Shown here in pieces: positions 27,152 to 36,550 of a stretch of DNA of 64,000 bases. The stretch is taken from NCBI RefSeq assembly GCF_013374095.1, contig NZ_AP022672.1:2045501-2109500 (forward strand), read 5' to 3'. Each line of letters starts with the position of its first letter. Position 1 is the stretch's first letter. The translations under genes and the position numbers were made by a program. The DNA is from Sphingomonas sp. HMP6 (lineage in GTDB: Bacteria; Pseudomonadota; Alphaproteobacteria; Sphingomonadales; Sphingomonadaceae). The notes under the pieces were generated by a model. The model searched no databases and was not told the origin of the DNA. It saw only the letters and a list, made by a program, of their open reading frames with translations.

Positions 27152-27979
27152 TTACCGCGATGCCCTATTTTGGAGGATGCGCTCGGCCTCGGCCAGGTGC
27201 AGCCGCTCGACCATTGCGCCGCCGACGCGGATCGCGCCCTTGTCCGCGTTAACCGGATCGGTGAACGCCGCCGTCACCGCTTGCGCCCAGGCGACTTGCT
27301 CTGCCGAAGGTGCGAACGCGCGGTTGGTGGGCGCGATCTGGGCAGGATGGATCAGCGTCTTGCCATCGAAGCCAAACATTGCGCCCTGTGCGCATTCGGC
27401 CGCGAGGTCGGGCGTATCGGCAAGCACGTTCGACACGCCGTCGAGCGCGATCAGGCCGTGCGCGCGCGCCGCGGTAACGATGGCGGTGAGATGCGGCAGC
27501 AACGGCAGCCGGTCTGCTCCAGGGGTGCAGCGCATCTCCTTGGCGAGATCATTGGTGCCTGCAATCACGCACGCGAGCCGGGGCGTCGCGGCGATCGACG
27601 CGAGCGCGAGCATCGCGGCGCAGGTCTCGATCATCGCCCAGAGCGGCATATCGCCGACGATCGCACCGGCGGCATGCAGGTCGTCGGGGTGCGACACCTT
27701 GGGCAGCAGCACGGCATCGAAACCGGCGCCGATCGCGGCCAAGCAATCATCAGCGCCCCAGTCGGTGTCGAGCGCGTTGACCCGCAGCACGAGCAAGCGC
27801 GCGCCAAACCCACCGTCGCGCGCGGCCGCAACCGCCTGATCCCGCGCGGCAGCCTTGGCCGCGGGCGCTACCGCATCCTCCAGATCAAGGATCACCGCAT
27901 CGCAGTCGAGCCCGCGCGCCTTCTCGATCGCCCGCGCATTCGATGCGGGCATGAACAATGCGCTGCGGATCTGCCTCAA
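27152..27979 (-). CDS. HpcH/HpaI-type CoA ester lyase (CitE-like)
   Basis: 275 residues from TTG 27979. I prefer this to the upstream ATG at 28024 because TTGA overlaps the stop of the preceding gene and the conserved fold begins right after it (LRQIRSALFMPASN). The TIM-barrel motifs AVILDLEDAV, LLVLRVNALDT, LLPKVSH, WAMIETCAA and GFDGKTLIHPAQI are those of citrate-lyase-beta / malyl-CoA-lyase proteins, with Glu and Asp as Mg ligands. Family members cleave 3-hydroxyacyl-CoA or related esters; the substrate here is unknown. Its place as the last gene of an RND efflux operon is unusual. Confidence 0.82.
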   Translation of the reverse strand: MRQIRSALFMPASNARAIEKARGLDCDAVILDLEDAVAPAAKAAARDQAVAAARDGGFGARLLVLRVNALDTDWGADDCLAAIGAGFDAVLLPKVSHPDDLHAAGAIVGDMPLWAMIETCAAMLALASIAATPRLACVIAGTNDLAKEMRCTPGADRLPLLPHLTAIVTAARAHGLIALDGVSNVLADTPDLAAECAQGAMFGFDGKTLIHPAQIAPTNRAFAPSAEQVAWAQAVTAAFTDPVNADKGAIRVGGAMVERLHLAEAERILQNRASR

Positions 27980-29436
27980 GGGGCTACCGCCGCGCGGCGC
28001 GTGGGCGCGGGCGCGTCTTCCCACCCTCCCCCGAGCGCCTTGAACAGGCTGATCTGTGCATCGGCAACCGCAGCATCCGACTGCGCCAGTGCCGCGCGGG
28101 CATCGGCGCGATCACGCTCCGCCTGGATCAGCAGCAGGAAGCTGTCGGCGCCATAATCGAAGCGCAGTTGCGACAGCTTGGCCGCGCCACTGCTCGATGC
28201 CTCGGCCCGCCGCAGCGCGGCGTTACGATCGAGCGCCCCGGCGTAGCGCGCAAGCGCCTGTTCGGTTTCCTGCAGCGCGGTCAGCACCTTGCCATCGAAC
28301 GTCGCGAGGCTGGCATCGGCCCCGGCGCGCGACTGCCGTACGCGGGCACGTCCCACCGTCTGGTTCGGGAAACTCCACGAGATCAGCGGGCCGGCCGAGT
28401 AATTGACCGACGTGCCCTTGAACAACTGGCTGCCGCGCGTGGCGTTCAGACCGATGCTGCCGAGCAATTGGATCTTCGGATACAGATCGGCAATCGACAC
28501 GCCGATCCGCGCTGTGTCCGCCGCCAGGGTGCGCTCCGCCGCGCGAACATCCGGGCGGCGCGCGATCAGAGCGGTGCCGTCGCCGACCGGCAGCACGTCT
28601 TTCACGCGCGGCGGGGTGGTGCAAGCGTCGGCATCCTTGTCGATCTGTTCGGGCGGAAGCCCGGTCAGCACCGCGAGCGCGTATAGCGATGCGCGACGTT
28701 CGGCCTCGAAACTGGGGATCGTGGCTTGCGTCTGTGCCAGCAGCACGTCGGCGCGTTGCACGTCGCGGCGCGTGCCGCGGCCGGCGGTGAACAGCGTGTT
28801 GGTCAGGCCGAGCGTCTTCTGCTGCAGCGCGACCGTGTCCAGCGCGACTGCACGCTGTGCGGCGTTGCTGCACGCGGTGACATAGGCACGCGCCGTCTCC
28901 GCCGCGACCGATACGCGCGCGGCATCGAGCTGCGCTTGCGCCGCCTGCGTATCGCCCCGCGCGGCTTCGATTGCGCGCGTGACGCCGCCGAACAGATCGA
29001 CCTCGTAAGAGACGTCGAAGCCCAATTGGAAATTGTCGAACTGGAAGGTCTGCGGAGCCCCGGTGCCTCCGCCGAAGGCCGCGGCATTGGCGCTATTGGC
29101 TTGGGTGCGCGAATATTGCGCGCTGGGTGACGTCGTGGGAAGCCGTGCGCCGCGCTGTTCAGACAGCACCGCGCGGGCCCGTTCGAGGTTGGCGGCGGCG
29201 ACGCGGATGTCGGTATTGTGCGACAGCGCCTCGGTTACCAGCCGATCGACGACCGGATCGTCATACAGCCGCCACCAATGATCAGGTAGCGCGGTCGCCG
29301 CCACGGCGGACCCGCGTGCGGTCTCGCTGAAGCTGCCGCCGGTGACGGGCAGCGGCGTGCTCGGCTTGACGTAGTTCGGGCCGACGACGCAGGCAGAAAG
29401 GGCCAGCGCGGGGGCGAGACTCAGCAGGCGCTTCAT
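27976..29436 (-). CDS. RND efflux outer-membrane lipoprotein, NodT/OprM family
   Basis: 486 residues from ATG 29436, whose first bases overlap the pump stop codon (ATGA). The signal peptide ends in a lipobox, ALALSACVVGPNY, as in OprM/NodT. Two repeats of long helical hairpins (for example SHNTDIRVAAANLERARAVL and LAADTARIGVSIADLYPKI) form the trimeric TolC-like tunnel. It completes the tripartite pump made by the two preceding genes, exporting drugs or toxic compounds across the outer membrane. Confidence 0.92.
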   Translation of the reverse strand: MKRLLSLAPALALSACVVGPNYVKPSTPLPVTGGSFSETARGSAVAATALPDHWWRLYDDPVVDRLVTEALSHNTDIRVAAANLERARAVLSEQRGARLPTTSPSAQYSRTQANSANAAAFGGGTGAPQTFQFDNFQLGFDVSYEVDLFGGVTRAIEAARGDTQAAQAQLDAARVSVAAETARAYVTACSNAAQRAVALDTVALQQKTLGLTNTLFTAGRGTRRDVQRADVLLAQTQATIPSFEAERRASLYALAVLTGLPPEQIDKDADACTTPPRVKDVLPVGDGTALIARRPDVRAAERTLAADTARIGVSIADLYPKIQLLGSIGLNATRGSQLFKGTSVNYSAGPLISWSFPNQTVGRARVRQSRAGADASLATFDGKVLTALQETEQALARYAGALDRNAALRRAEASSSGAAKLSQLRFDYGADSFLLLIQAERDRADARAALAQSDAAVADAQISLFKALGGGWEDAPAPTRRAAVAP

Positions 29437-32400
29437 GCCGGGTTTCCTTGCGGGTTTGCAGGCAGCGGTGCGGGTGGCGGCGAACCCGGCTCCGGATCGC
29501 GGCGATTGCGGCGCAGCTTCGCTGCGACCCAATCCCCGCCCTTGCGGCTGATGACGTAGAAGCTCGGCGTGAACAGCAGGCCGAAGGTAGTGACCCCGAT
29601 CATGCCGAAGAACACGGCCACGCCGAGCGCCTTGCGCATTTCGGAACCCGGCCCGTTGCCGATCACCAGCGGCAGCACGCCGAGGATGAACGCGATCGAG
29701 GTCATCAGGATCGGGCGCAGACGCTGTTCAGCGGCATGTTCGGCGGCGGCGCGCAGTTCCATGCCGTCGAGTTCATTCTGGCGCGCGAACTCCACGATCA
29801 GAATCGCGTTCTTGGCAGCAAGACCAATCAAAACGACCAGGCCGATCTGCGTCAGGATGTTGTTGTCCATCCCCATGATGTTCACGCCGACGATCGCCGC
29901 CAGCAGGCACATCGGCACGATCAGGATGACCGCGAACGGCAGCACCAGACTCTCGTAATTCGCCGCCAGCAGCAGGAATACGAACAGCACCGCGAGCCCG
30001 AACACCAGGCTGCCGGTGTTACCCGCCTGCGTTTGCTGGAACGCGATCTCGGTCCATTCGTAGCTCATGCCCTTGGGCAGGATCTGCCCGGCGAGCTTCG
30101 CCATCGTCTCCAGGCTCTGGCCTGAGGAATAGCCCGGGACAGTATCACCCTGCAGTTCGGCCGAGGGATAGAGGTTGTAGCGCACCACGCGGTACGGCCC
30201 GCTGTCGTTCTTGAGCGACATGACCGAATCGAGCGGCACCATATTACCCGCCGCCGACCGCGTGCGCAGATGCCCGACGTCAGACACCTGATCTCGATAC
30301 GGCGCGTCGGCTTGCGCGGTCACGCGGTACGTTCGGCCGAGATAATTGAAGTCGTTGATGTAGGACGAGCCGAGATAAGTGCCGAGCGTCGAGAAGACGT
30401 TCGCCACTGGCACGCCCAGTTGTTCGGCGCGTTCGCGGTCGATATCGGCGAACAGCCGCGGGGTGCGCGTGTTGAAGGTGGTGAAGGCAGACGTGATGCC
30501 CGGTGTCTGGTTCGCCTTCATCATCATCCCGAAGGCCGCGCCTTCTAGCGCCTTATAGCCAAGGTTGGTACGATCCTCGATAAGCATCTTCCAGCCGCCG
30601 CCAGTGCCGATCCCGGCGACCGGGGGCGGCGGGATGACGAGCAGCAAACCGCCGGCGAGCGGCCCAAACGCCTGGCGCATCTGGTTGGCGATGGCACTGG
30701 CGTCGATGCGGTCGGCCTTGTCTTTTAGCGCGATGAACATCGCGCCGCCGTTCGACGCGGTCGAGAAAGTGGCGCCGTCGAGGCCCGCGAAGGCAACGGT
30801 ATCGCGCACCGCAGGGTTCTGCCGCGCGATGGCGCCTGCCTGGTTGAGCAGATCGGTCGTCCGCTGGAGCGAGGCGCCGGGCGGCAATTGCGCCGCAACA
30901 ATCAAATAGCCCTGATCCTGCGCAGGGATGAACCCGGTCGGCGTCGCGGTGAAGCGCCACCCGGCCAGACCGATCAGCACAACGTAGGCGACTGCGACCA
31001 CGGTCAGCGCGCGGATTGCCCGCGCGGTGAACTTCCCGAACTTCTGGCCCAGCCAATCGAACCCGCGGTTGAATCCGCGCGCGAAACGCGTTCCCGCGCC
31101 GCGCCAACCTGCGGCCGGCTCGGAATGCGTCTTCGGCTTGAGGATCAGCGCAGCAAGCGCCGGCGACAGCGTGAGCGACACGAATGCGGAAATCGCAGTC
31201 GCCGACACGATCGTCAGCGCGAATTGCTGATAGAATTGCCCCGAAATGCCCGGGATGAAGCTGGTCGGGATGAACACGCCGCACAGCACCAGCGCGATCG
31301 CGATCAACGCGCCCGACACTTCGTCCATCGTCTTGTGCGCGGCGTCGCGGGGGGACAGCCCCTCCTCTTCCATCAAGCGCTCGATATTCTCAACCACGAC
31401 GATCGCGTCATCGACCACGATCCCGATCGCCAGCACCATGCCGAACAGCGACAGGTTGTTGAGGCTGAAGCCGAAGCAGGCCAGCACCGCGAGGCTGCCG
31501 ATCAGCGAAACGGGGATCGCGATGATCGGGATCAGCGCCGCGCGCCAGCTTTGCAGGAACAGCAGCACGACCAATGCGACGAGGATCAGCGCCTCGACCA
31601 GCGTGTGCTCCACCGCCTCGATCGAGGCCGAGATGTATTCGGTCGGGTTGTACGGAATCGAATATGTCAGTCCGGGTGGGAAGCTCTTCGATGCGCGTTC
31701 GATCTCGTCCTTGACCGCCTGTGCGGTGCTGAGCGCATTCGATCCGGGAAGCTGCGTGATGCCGATCGCGGTCATCGGCTTGCCGTTGAGGCGCGCGTTG
31801 ATCGTGTAATCCTGCGCGCCGAGTTCGATCCGCGCAACATCGCGCAGTCGCGTCAGTCGGCCCTGGTCGTCGCGCTTGACGATGATGTCGCCGAACTGAT
31901 CGGTGGTGGTGAGGCGTCCGGTCGCCTGGATGCCGAGCTGAAAGGCGGTGCCGCCCTGGTTGAAGGGCGGGGCGCCGACCGATCCGACCGCGACCTGCGC
32001 GTTTTGCGCGCGCACGGCTGCGACGATTTCATCGACTGTCAGATTGCGCGAGGCTGCACGATCGGGATCGACCCAGACGCGCATGTTGTAATCGCGCCCG
32101 CCGAACGTACGGGTCCCGCCGACGCCCGGGATACGCGCCAGCCGATCGATGATCTGCGTCGTCGCATAATTCGAAACATAGGATTCGTTGAGCGACCCGT
32201 CGGGCGACGTTAAAGCAACCACCAGCAGGATGTCGGGCGAGTTCTTGCGCACCGTCACGCCGATCTGGCGCACTTCCTCGGGCAGGCGCGGCTCGGCGGT
32301 GGAAACGCGGTTCTGCACCAGCACCTGCGCCTGATCGACGTCGGTGCCCTGCTTGAAGGTCACCGTGATCGCGAGCGTACCGTCGCCGGTGTTCGACGAC

Positions 32401-32642
32401 GACATGTAGATCATGTTTTCGACGCCGTTGATCGATTCCTCGAGCGGGGCGGCGACGGTCTCCGCCAGCGTTTCGGCATTGGCACCGGGGAAGTTTGCGC
32501 TGACGACCACGGTCGGCGGCGCGATATTGGGATATTGCGCAACCGGCAGCGACGGGTACGCCACCACGCCGAACACGACGATCAGGATCGACAGCACCGC
32601 CGCGAAGATCGGCCGGTCGATGAAGAAATGGGGAAATTTCAC
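29433..32642 (-). CDS. RND multidrug efflux pump, HAE1 family (AcrB/MexB-like)
   Basis: 1069 residues. MKFPHFFIDRPIFAAVLSIL is the canonical first transmembrane helix. The proton-relay aspartates are in IGIVVDDAIVVVENIERLM, the conserved lysine in GLAAKNAILIVEFA. Two large periplasmic loops with porter-domain motifs (FKQGTDVDQAQVLVQNRV; GRTYRVTAQADAPYR) alternate with twelve predicted transmembrane segments. The pump uses proton influx to move hydrophobic compounds from periplasm and membrane to the outer-membrane channel. It lies 12 bp downstream of the adaptor gene. Confidence 0.95.
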   Translation of the reverse strand: MKFPHFFIDRPIFAAVLSILIVVFGVVAYPSLPVAQYPNIAPPTVVVSANFPGANAETLAETVAAPLEESINGVENMIYMSSSNTGDGTLAITVTFKQGTDVDQAQVLVQNRVSTAEPRLPEEVRQIGVTVRKNSPDILLVVALTSPDGSLNESYVSNYATTQIIDRLARIPGVGGTRTFGGRDYNMRVWVDPDRAASRNLTVDEIVAAVRAQNAQVAVGSVGAPPFNQGGTAFQLGIQATGRLTTTDQFGDIIVKRDDQGRLTRLRDVARIELGAQDYTINARLNGKPMTAIGITQLPGSNALSTAQAVKDEIERASKSFPPGLTYSIPYNPTEYISASIEAVEHTLVEALILVALVVLLFLQSWRAALIPIIAIPVSLIGSLAVLACFGFSLNNLSLFGMVLAIGIVVDDAIVVVENIERLMEEEGLSPRDAAHKTMDEVSGALIAIALVLCGVFIPTSFIPGISGQFYQQFALTIVSATAISAFVSLTLSPALAALILKPKTHSEPAAGWRGAGTRFARGFNRGFDWLGQKFGKFTARAIRALTVVAVAYVVLIGLAGWRFTATPTGFIPAQDQGYLIVAAQLPPGASLQRTTDLLNQAGAIARQNPAVRDTVAFAGLDGATFSTASNGGAMFIALKDKADRIDASAIANQMRQAFGPLAGGLLLVIPPPPVAGIGTGGGWKMLIEDRTNLGYKALEGAAFGMMMKANQTPGITSAFTTFNTRTPRLFADIDRERAEQLGVPVANVFSTLGTYLGSSYINDFNYLGRTYRVTAQADAPYRDQVSDVGHLRTRSAAGNMVPLDSVMSLKNDSGPYRVVRYNLYPSAELQGDTVPGYSSGQSLETMAKLAGQILPKGMSYEWTEIAFQQTQAGNTGSLVFGLAVLFVFLLLAANYESLVLPFAVILIVPMCLLAAIVGVNIMGMDNNILTQIGLVVLIGLAAKNAILIVEFARQNELDGMELRAAAEHAAEQRLRPILMTSIAFILGVLPLVIGNGPGSEMRKALGVAVFFGMIGVTTFGLLFTPSFYVISRKGGDWVAAKLRRNRRDPEPGSPPPAPLPANPQGNPA

Positions 32643-32654
32643 AGTCGCTCAGCC

Positions 32655-33863
32655 TTATTTGGCGGTGGCGTCGGAGGCGGGCGGCGCACTTTCGGGGGTC
32701 GACTGCGGCGCGGTGTCGGCGGCCTTGGGGCGCATCTTCACCAGATTGGCCTTCACCGCGACACCGGGCTGCAGCGTCGTGATGCCTTCGATCACGACCT
32801 GTTCGGTCGGGGCGAGGCCAGCCTTGACGACGCGCAGCCCTTCGACTTGCGGGCCGGTTTCGACCGGACGGGGGGCGACCTTGCCATCCTTGCCGACGAC
32901 ATAGACGAGCTTGCGGGTCTGGTCGGTCAGGATCGCTTCATCGGGCACCAGCATCGCATGATAGGTTCCCGAACCCAGCAGCCGCGCACGCCCGAACAAA
33001 CCGGGGGTGAGGAAGCCATCGGGGTTGGCGATTACGGCATGCGCGCGGATCGTGCCCGAATTGGGATCGATCGCATTGTCGACGAACTCCATACGGCCAT
33101 GCCAGCGGTAACCGCTTTCGTCCGCGAGTTGAACCTCGACCGGGTTCGGCGTGCGACGCGACGACCCACGCTGCCCGGCCTTATCCTGGCGCAGATACTT
33201 CAGGTAGAAGCTTTCCGCCCCCTCGAACGAAAACCAGATCGGATCGGTCGAGACGACGCGCGTCAGGACAGTTTGCGCTTCCGCTGCGTAATTACCCCTG
33301 CTCACGCGACGATCCGAAACGATCCCCGTGATCGGCGAACGGACCGAGGTGAAACCCAGGTTAAGCTGCGCGGTCGAGACGTTCGCCTGACCCGCGCCGA
33401 GATCGGCCTGCGCGCTGCGGACCGTCGCGAGCTTGGTCTCATACTCTTCCTTGCTGATCGCCTCGGCGGCCAGCAATTTGTCGGCCCGTGCCAGTTCGGA
33501 CCGGGCATTGGTCAGCGCGGCCTGCGCCTTGGCGACTTGCGCCCGCGCCTGGGCAAGCGTTGCGAGATAGGGGCGCGGGTCGATCGTGAACAGGACATCG
33601 CCCGCGCGGACGCGCTGGCCATTGGCGAACAGGATCCGCTCGATCGTGCCCGAGACGCGCGGCCGCAGTTCCACATCCTGGATCGCCTCGAACCGGCCGA
33701 CGTATTCGTCCCAATCGACGACATCGCGCTGCAGCGGCACGGCGACCGTCACTTGCGGGGTCGGCGGCGGCGGGGGCGCACCCTTGGAACATGCTGCAAG
33801 CGCGAGCACGGCTGCCGTCGCCAGCGCGGAACGAAACTGGCCTGGAAGGAAAGTCATTGGCAT
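32655..33863 (-). CDS. RND efflux periplasmic adaptor (membrane fusion protein)
   Basis: 402 residues from ATG 33863 (another ATG two codons later). The start is chosen because GGGGACC lies just upstream and the lipoprotein signal LALAACSKG follows. Domain order is typical of AcrA/MexA: beta-barrel and lipoyl halves (VELRPRVSGTIERILFANGQ, then SPITGIVSDRRVS) around an alpha-helical hairpin (about residues 90-150), then a beta-barrel and a membrane-proximal domain. A Pro-rich linker (APPPPPTP) follows the lipid-anchored Cys. First gene of the efflux operon. Confidence 0.92.
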   Translation of the reverse strand: MPMTFLPGQFRSALATAAVLALAACSKGAPPPPPTPQVTVAVPLQRDVVDWDEYVGRFEAIQDVELRPRVSGTIERILFANGQRVRAGDVLFTIDPRPYLATLAQARAQVAKAQAALTNARSELARADKLLAAEAISKEEYETKLATVRSAQADLGAGQANVSTAQLNLGFTSVRSPITGIVSDRRVSRGNYAAEAQTVLTRVVSTDPIWFSFEGAESFYLKYLRQDKAGQRGSSRRTPNPVEVQLADESGYRWHGRMEFVDNAIDPNSGTIRAHAVIANPDGFLTPGLFGRARLLGSGTYHAMLVPDEAILTDQTRKLVYVVGKDGKVAPRPVETGPQVEGLRVVKAGLAPTEQVVIEGITTLQPGVAVKANLVKMRPKAADTAPQSTPESAPPASDATAK

Positions 33864-33908
33864 CGAGGTCCCCACGAACGGTATCGGGTGCAACCGTCTC
33901 GCAAGTGC

Positions 33909-33937
33909 ATAATAGTTCGTTCGAACGAACAGGGCAA
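33909..33937 (-). promoter_or_regulatory. Efflux-operon promoter with a perfect palindrome filling its spacer
   Basis: On the minus strand TTGCCC (33932-33937) and TATTAT (33909-33914) are 17 bp apart. The spacer contains the perfect 16-bp palindrome GTTCGTTCGAACGAAC (33915-33930). A repressor bound there would block RNA polymerase directly, as TetR/AcrR-type regulators do for RND pumps. No regulator gene is adjacent. The predicted leader is about 40 nt. Confidence 0.65.
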
Positions 33938-34009
33938 CTGCAGAAACGACAAGCCGCTCGTTTCGGCGGCGTATTTTTCTTGCCCAGAAGTGCGAATGGT
34001 CATGCTGCA

Positions 34010-34117
34010 ATGCAAGAGTACAACCTGATCTTTCTCCCCGCCGCCCAGCAATATATTGAAACAGAAATCAAAAATTCGCGCGGGCAGACGGCTCTCGACG
34101 CGGCGTGGCGGGCATGA
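34010..34117 (+). CDS. Possible 35-residue peptide upstream of the ABC exporter
   Basis: ATG 34010 to TGA 34117 encodes QEYNLIFLPAAQQYIETE then IKNSRGQTALDAAWRA. It ends 12 bp before the ABC transporter gene. The Shine-Dalgarno region is weak, and no family or RiPP signature is recognisable. It could be a leader peptide, an unmodified small protein, or chance. Confidence 0.25.
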   Translation: MQEYNLIFLPAAQQYIETEIKNSRGQTALDAAWRA

Positions 34118-34129
34118 CAGAGCGAAACG

Positions 34130-35872
34130 ATGGCCGCACCGACCCGATCCGACCCGATCAAAGTTCCACGCGCGGGACTTACCGGCGTGTGGCGACCTGC
34201 AACCGCCTTCGTGCGCGTCTTTGCCGGGTTTGCTGGGCGACGCGGTTGGACCGCAACCGGGCTGGTCGCGGCGGGGGCAATGCTCGACGGCGCTGGCTTG
34301 CTGCTGCTGATCCCGATCCTCGATTCGGTCGTGACGCGGCCGGGTGGCCAATCGCGGGTGGGCACGGCGCTTGACGCGATCGGGCTGGAAGCCGGCTTTC
34401 CACGACTGCTCGCGCTGCTGTCTGCGTTCGTGCTGCTCGCGGTGTTGCGCGCGCTGGTGCAGTTCGCGCGCGATCTGGCGCTAGCGAAGCTGCAGGCGAC
34501 GTTCGTTGAGTATCAGCGCAATCAAGTGATGCGCGCGATCGCCGCCGCATCGTGGAGCCGGATCGTCGGACTTCGCCACGCCCGGATCACCAATCTCATC
34601 ACGAGCGAGGTCGGCCGCGTCGCGGCCAGCGCGCAATTCCTGATCCAGGCCTCGGTCGCCGCTGCGATGCTAGTGGTGCAGTCAGCGCTCGCCTTCACGC
34701 TCGCGCCAGTGCTGGCGCTCGCGACGACGGCGCTGGTGCTAATCGGGGGCGGCGCGGTATTTCTGGCGCAAGGCAAGATCCGCGACATCGGCACCGGGAT
34801 GGTGCACGGCAATGCCGCCTTGATGGGCAGCGCGAACGGCTTCCTGAGCGGCCTGAAAGCGGCGGCGGCACAAAATACGCAGGACGAATTCATCGCCGAA
34901 TTCGAAATCATCCAGGCCAATCTGCGCGAAACCGGCCTGTCGTTTCAGCGCCGCCAAGCCAATAGCCGCCGGGTCTTTGCGATCGGATCGGGCTTTGCGG
35001 CGGCATCGGTCGTGCTGATCGGCTTTGCCACCAAGGTGCCGCCGGCCGTGCTTATCACGCTGGTGCTGATCTTTGCGCGGATGAGCGGCCCCGCGATCAT
35101 GATCCAGCAATCCGCGCAGAACTTCTTTTTCATGCTGCCGAGTTTCGAAGCGCTGCAGGCGTTCCAGACCGAGCTAGCCGCCGAATGCGCCACCACCCCG
35201 GCCCCGGTCGTCCCGCCGCCCGGCGCGATCGAGGCACGCGATCTGGTCTATCGCTACGCGACCGGCGGCGGCATCAGCGGCGCGAGCGTGCGGATCGAGC
35301 CAGGCAGCTTCGTCGGCATTGCCGGGCCATCGGGTGCGGGCAAGACGACGCTGATCGATCTGCTGATCGCCCTGACCGAGCCGCAGACGGGAACGCTGTC
35401 GGTCGGCGGGATGGTGCTTGATGCGGCCGGGCGCGCGGGCTGGCGCGAGGGCGTGGCGTACGTGCCGCAGGAAGGATTCCTGTTCCACGACACCATCCGG
35501 CGCAATCTCGCCTGGGGCAATCGCGACCCCGATGAGGCGGCGATGTGGGACGCTCTCGACTTCGTCGGCGCGGACGCGCTGGTGCGGCGGATGCCCGAGG
35601 GGATCGACACGATCGTCGGCGAGCGCGGCGCGTTGCTGTCGGGCGGCGAGCGGCAGCGGTTGGCGCTCGCGCGCGCGATCCTGCGGCGGCCGCGGCTGTT
35701 GGTGCTCGACGAAGCGATGAACGCGATCGACGCCGGGAGCGAGAATTTGCTGCTCGGTCGCATCGCCGCACTGGAGCCCCGTCCGACGATCCTGATGATC
35801 TCCCACCGCGCGGAGAGCATGGCGACGTGCGATCAAGTGATCCGGGTCGAGGGGGGTATGGTGTGGGGGTAG
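34130..35872 (+). CDS. ABC exporter with fused membrane and ATPase domains
   Basis: 580 residues. About 330 N-terminal residues contain six predicted membrane helices (GLVAAGAMLDGAGLLLLIPI is the first). The nucleotide-binding domain has Walker A GPSGAGKTT, Q-loop YVPQEGFLF, signature LSGGERQ, Walker B LLVLDEA and the switch His in MISHR. The D-loop reads AMNAID instead of the usual ATSALD. It would act as a homodimer exporting lipids, peptides or drugs. Short half-transporters like this occur in RiPP and multidrug loci; an HprK-like kinase lies 4.3 kb away, but no precursor or maturase gene links them. Substrate unknown. Confidence 0.85.
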   Translation: MAAPTRSDPIKVPRAGLTGVWRPATAFVRVFAGFAGRRGWTATGLVAAGAMLDGAGLLLLIPILDSVVTRPGGQSRVGTALDAIGLEAGFPRLLALLSAFVLLAVLRALVQFARDLALAKLQATFVEYQRNQVMRAIAAASWSRIVGLRHARITNLITSEVGRVAASAQFLIQASVAAAMLVVQSALAFTLAPVLALATTALVLIGGGAVFLAQGKIRDIGTGMVHGNAALMGSANGFLSGLKAAAAQNTQDEFIAEFEIIQANLRETGLSFQRRQANSRRVFAIGSGFAAASVVLIGFATKVPPAVLITLVLIFARMSGPAIMIQQSAQNFFFMLPSFEALQAFQTELAAECATTPAPVVPPPGAIEARDLVYRYATGGGISGASVRIEPGSFVGIAGPSGAGKTTLIDLLIALTEPQTGTLSVGGMVLDAAGRAGWREGVAYVPQEGFLFHDTIRRNLAWGNRDPDEAAMWDALDFVGADALVRRMPEGIDTIVGERGALLSGGERQRLALARAILRRPRLLVLDEAMNAIDAGSENLLLGRIAALEPRPTILMISHRAESMATCDQVIRVEGGMVWG

Positions 35873-35898
35873 TGGGTGCTCGTCCTCACCTCATCCAC

Positions 35899-36002
35899 GC
35901 TTCCCCGGCGAAGGCCGGGGCCCAGTCGCGGAACAGAAGCGGTGAGGTGCCGCGCTATCCCATCGACCTGCGCAACTGGGCCCCGGCCTTCGCCGGGGAA
36001 GC
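35899..36002. repeat. REP doublet (REPIN-like), intergenic copy
   Basis: Two perfectly inverted 27-bp arms (35899-35925 and 35976-36002) enclose 50 bp. Each arm itself contains the hairpin CCCCGGCGAAGGCCGGGG. The same arms recur at 58279-58383. It lies just after the ABC exporter stop. Such doublets are spread by REP-associated tyrosine transposases (RAYT); no RAYT gene is in the window. Confidence 0.85.
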
Positions 36003-36058
36003 GATTCTTTTGATTGTAGATTCATCAACCCGACATTCGGGACCGCCAACTGCAGACT

Positions 36059-36475
36059 TTAGCGCTGGCGCGAAAAGGCCCATTCATCCGCAAAGCACTC
36101 GAATGTTTCGTCGCGCAAGTAGAATAGAAAGTGACGCTTTCCCGCATCCACTCGGTTGGTCACTTTCCAATCGGTCGGGGCGTGGGCGAGCGGGTCAGCG
36201 CCGACAATCTCGTAGAACTCCCCCCAAGCCGGAGCGATGCCGCTGTAGCGGCACTGCCCACGATACCACCCTTCATCGTTAGTGCTGCCTAGCCTCCATT
36301 CCGAACAACCACCGAAGGCTAGCAACCCCTTTTCATCGGTTGTCGCCTCATACGCTGAATGGTTCAGACCGAACTGCAATGACAATTTCGAGCCATCTTC
36401 CCGAACTTCGGGCGCAGGGTCGTTGGGGTCGGCGTTCCATGAACCATTGAGTTGTAGAAATGTCCGGTCTGTCAT
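36059..36475 (-). CDS. Hypothetical protein (138 aa)
   Basis: Start ATG 36475 is chosen over 36511 because MTDRTFLQLNGSWNADPNDP reads as a natural N-terminus. It is a soluble, Trp-rich protein (WNADP, CSEWRL, EGWYRG, FADEWAF) with no signal peptide. I do not recognise the family; the even spread of aromatic residues suggests a compact beta-rich fold. GC content is lower than in neighbours. It stands alone between the REP doublet and the amidohydrolase gene. Confidence 0.55.
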   Translation of the reverse strand: MTDRTFLQLNGSWNADPNDPAPEVREDGSKLSLQFGLNHSAYEATTDEKGLLAFGGCSEWRLGSTNDEGWYRGQCRYSGIAPAWGEFYEIVGADPLAHAPTDWKVTNRVDAGKRHFLFYLRDETFECFADEWAFSRQR

Positions 36476-36550
36476 TCGCAGAGTTTGGCACCGCCAACGG
36501 ATTCTTGCCACCGATTCCTAGCAGCTCGCCATCTACCCCCGCGTCACCCC

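Noticed and set aside
34010..34117. Lasso-peptide precursor upstream of the ABC exporter
   Set aside because: No Thr at the -2 leader position, the Gly-to-Asp spacing in GQTALD is 6 instead of 7-9, and no B/C maturation genes are nearby.
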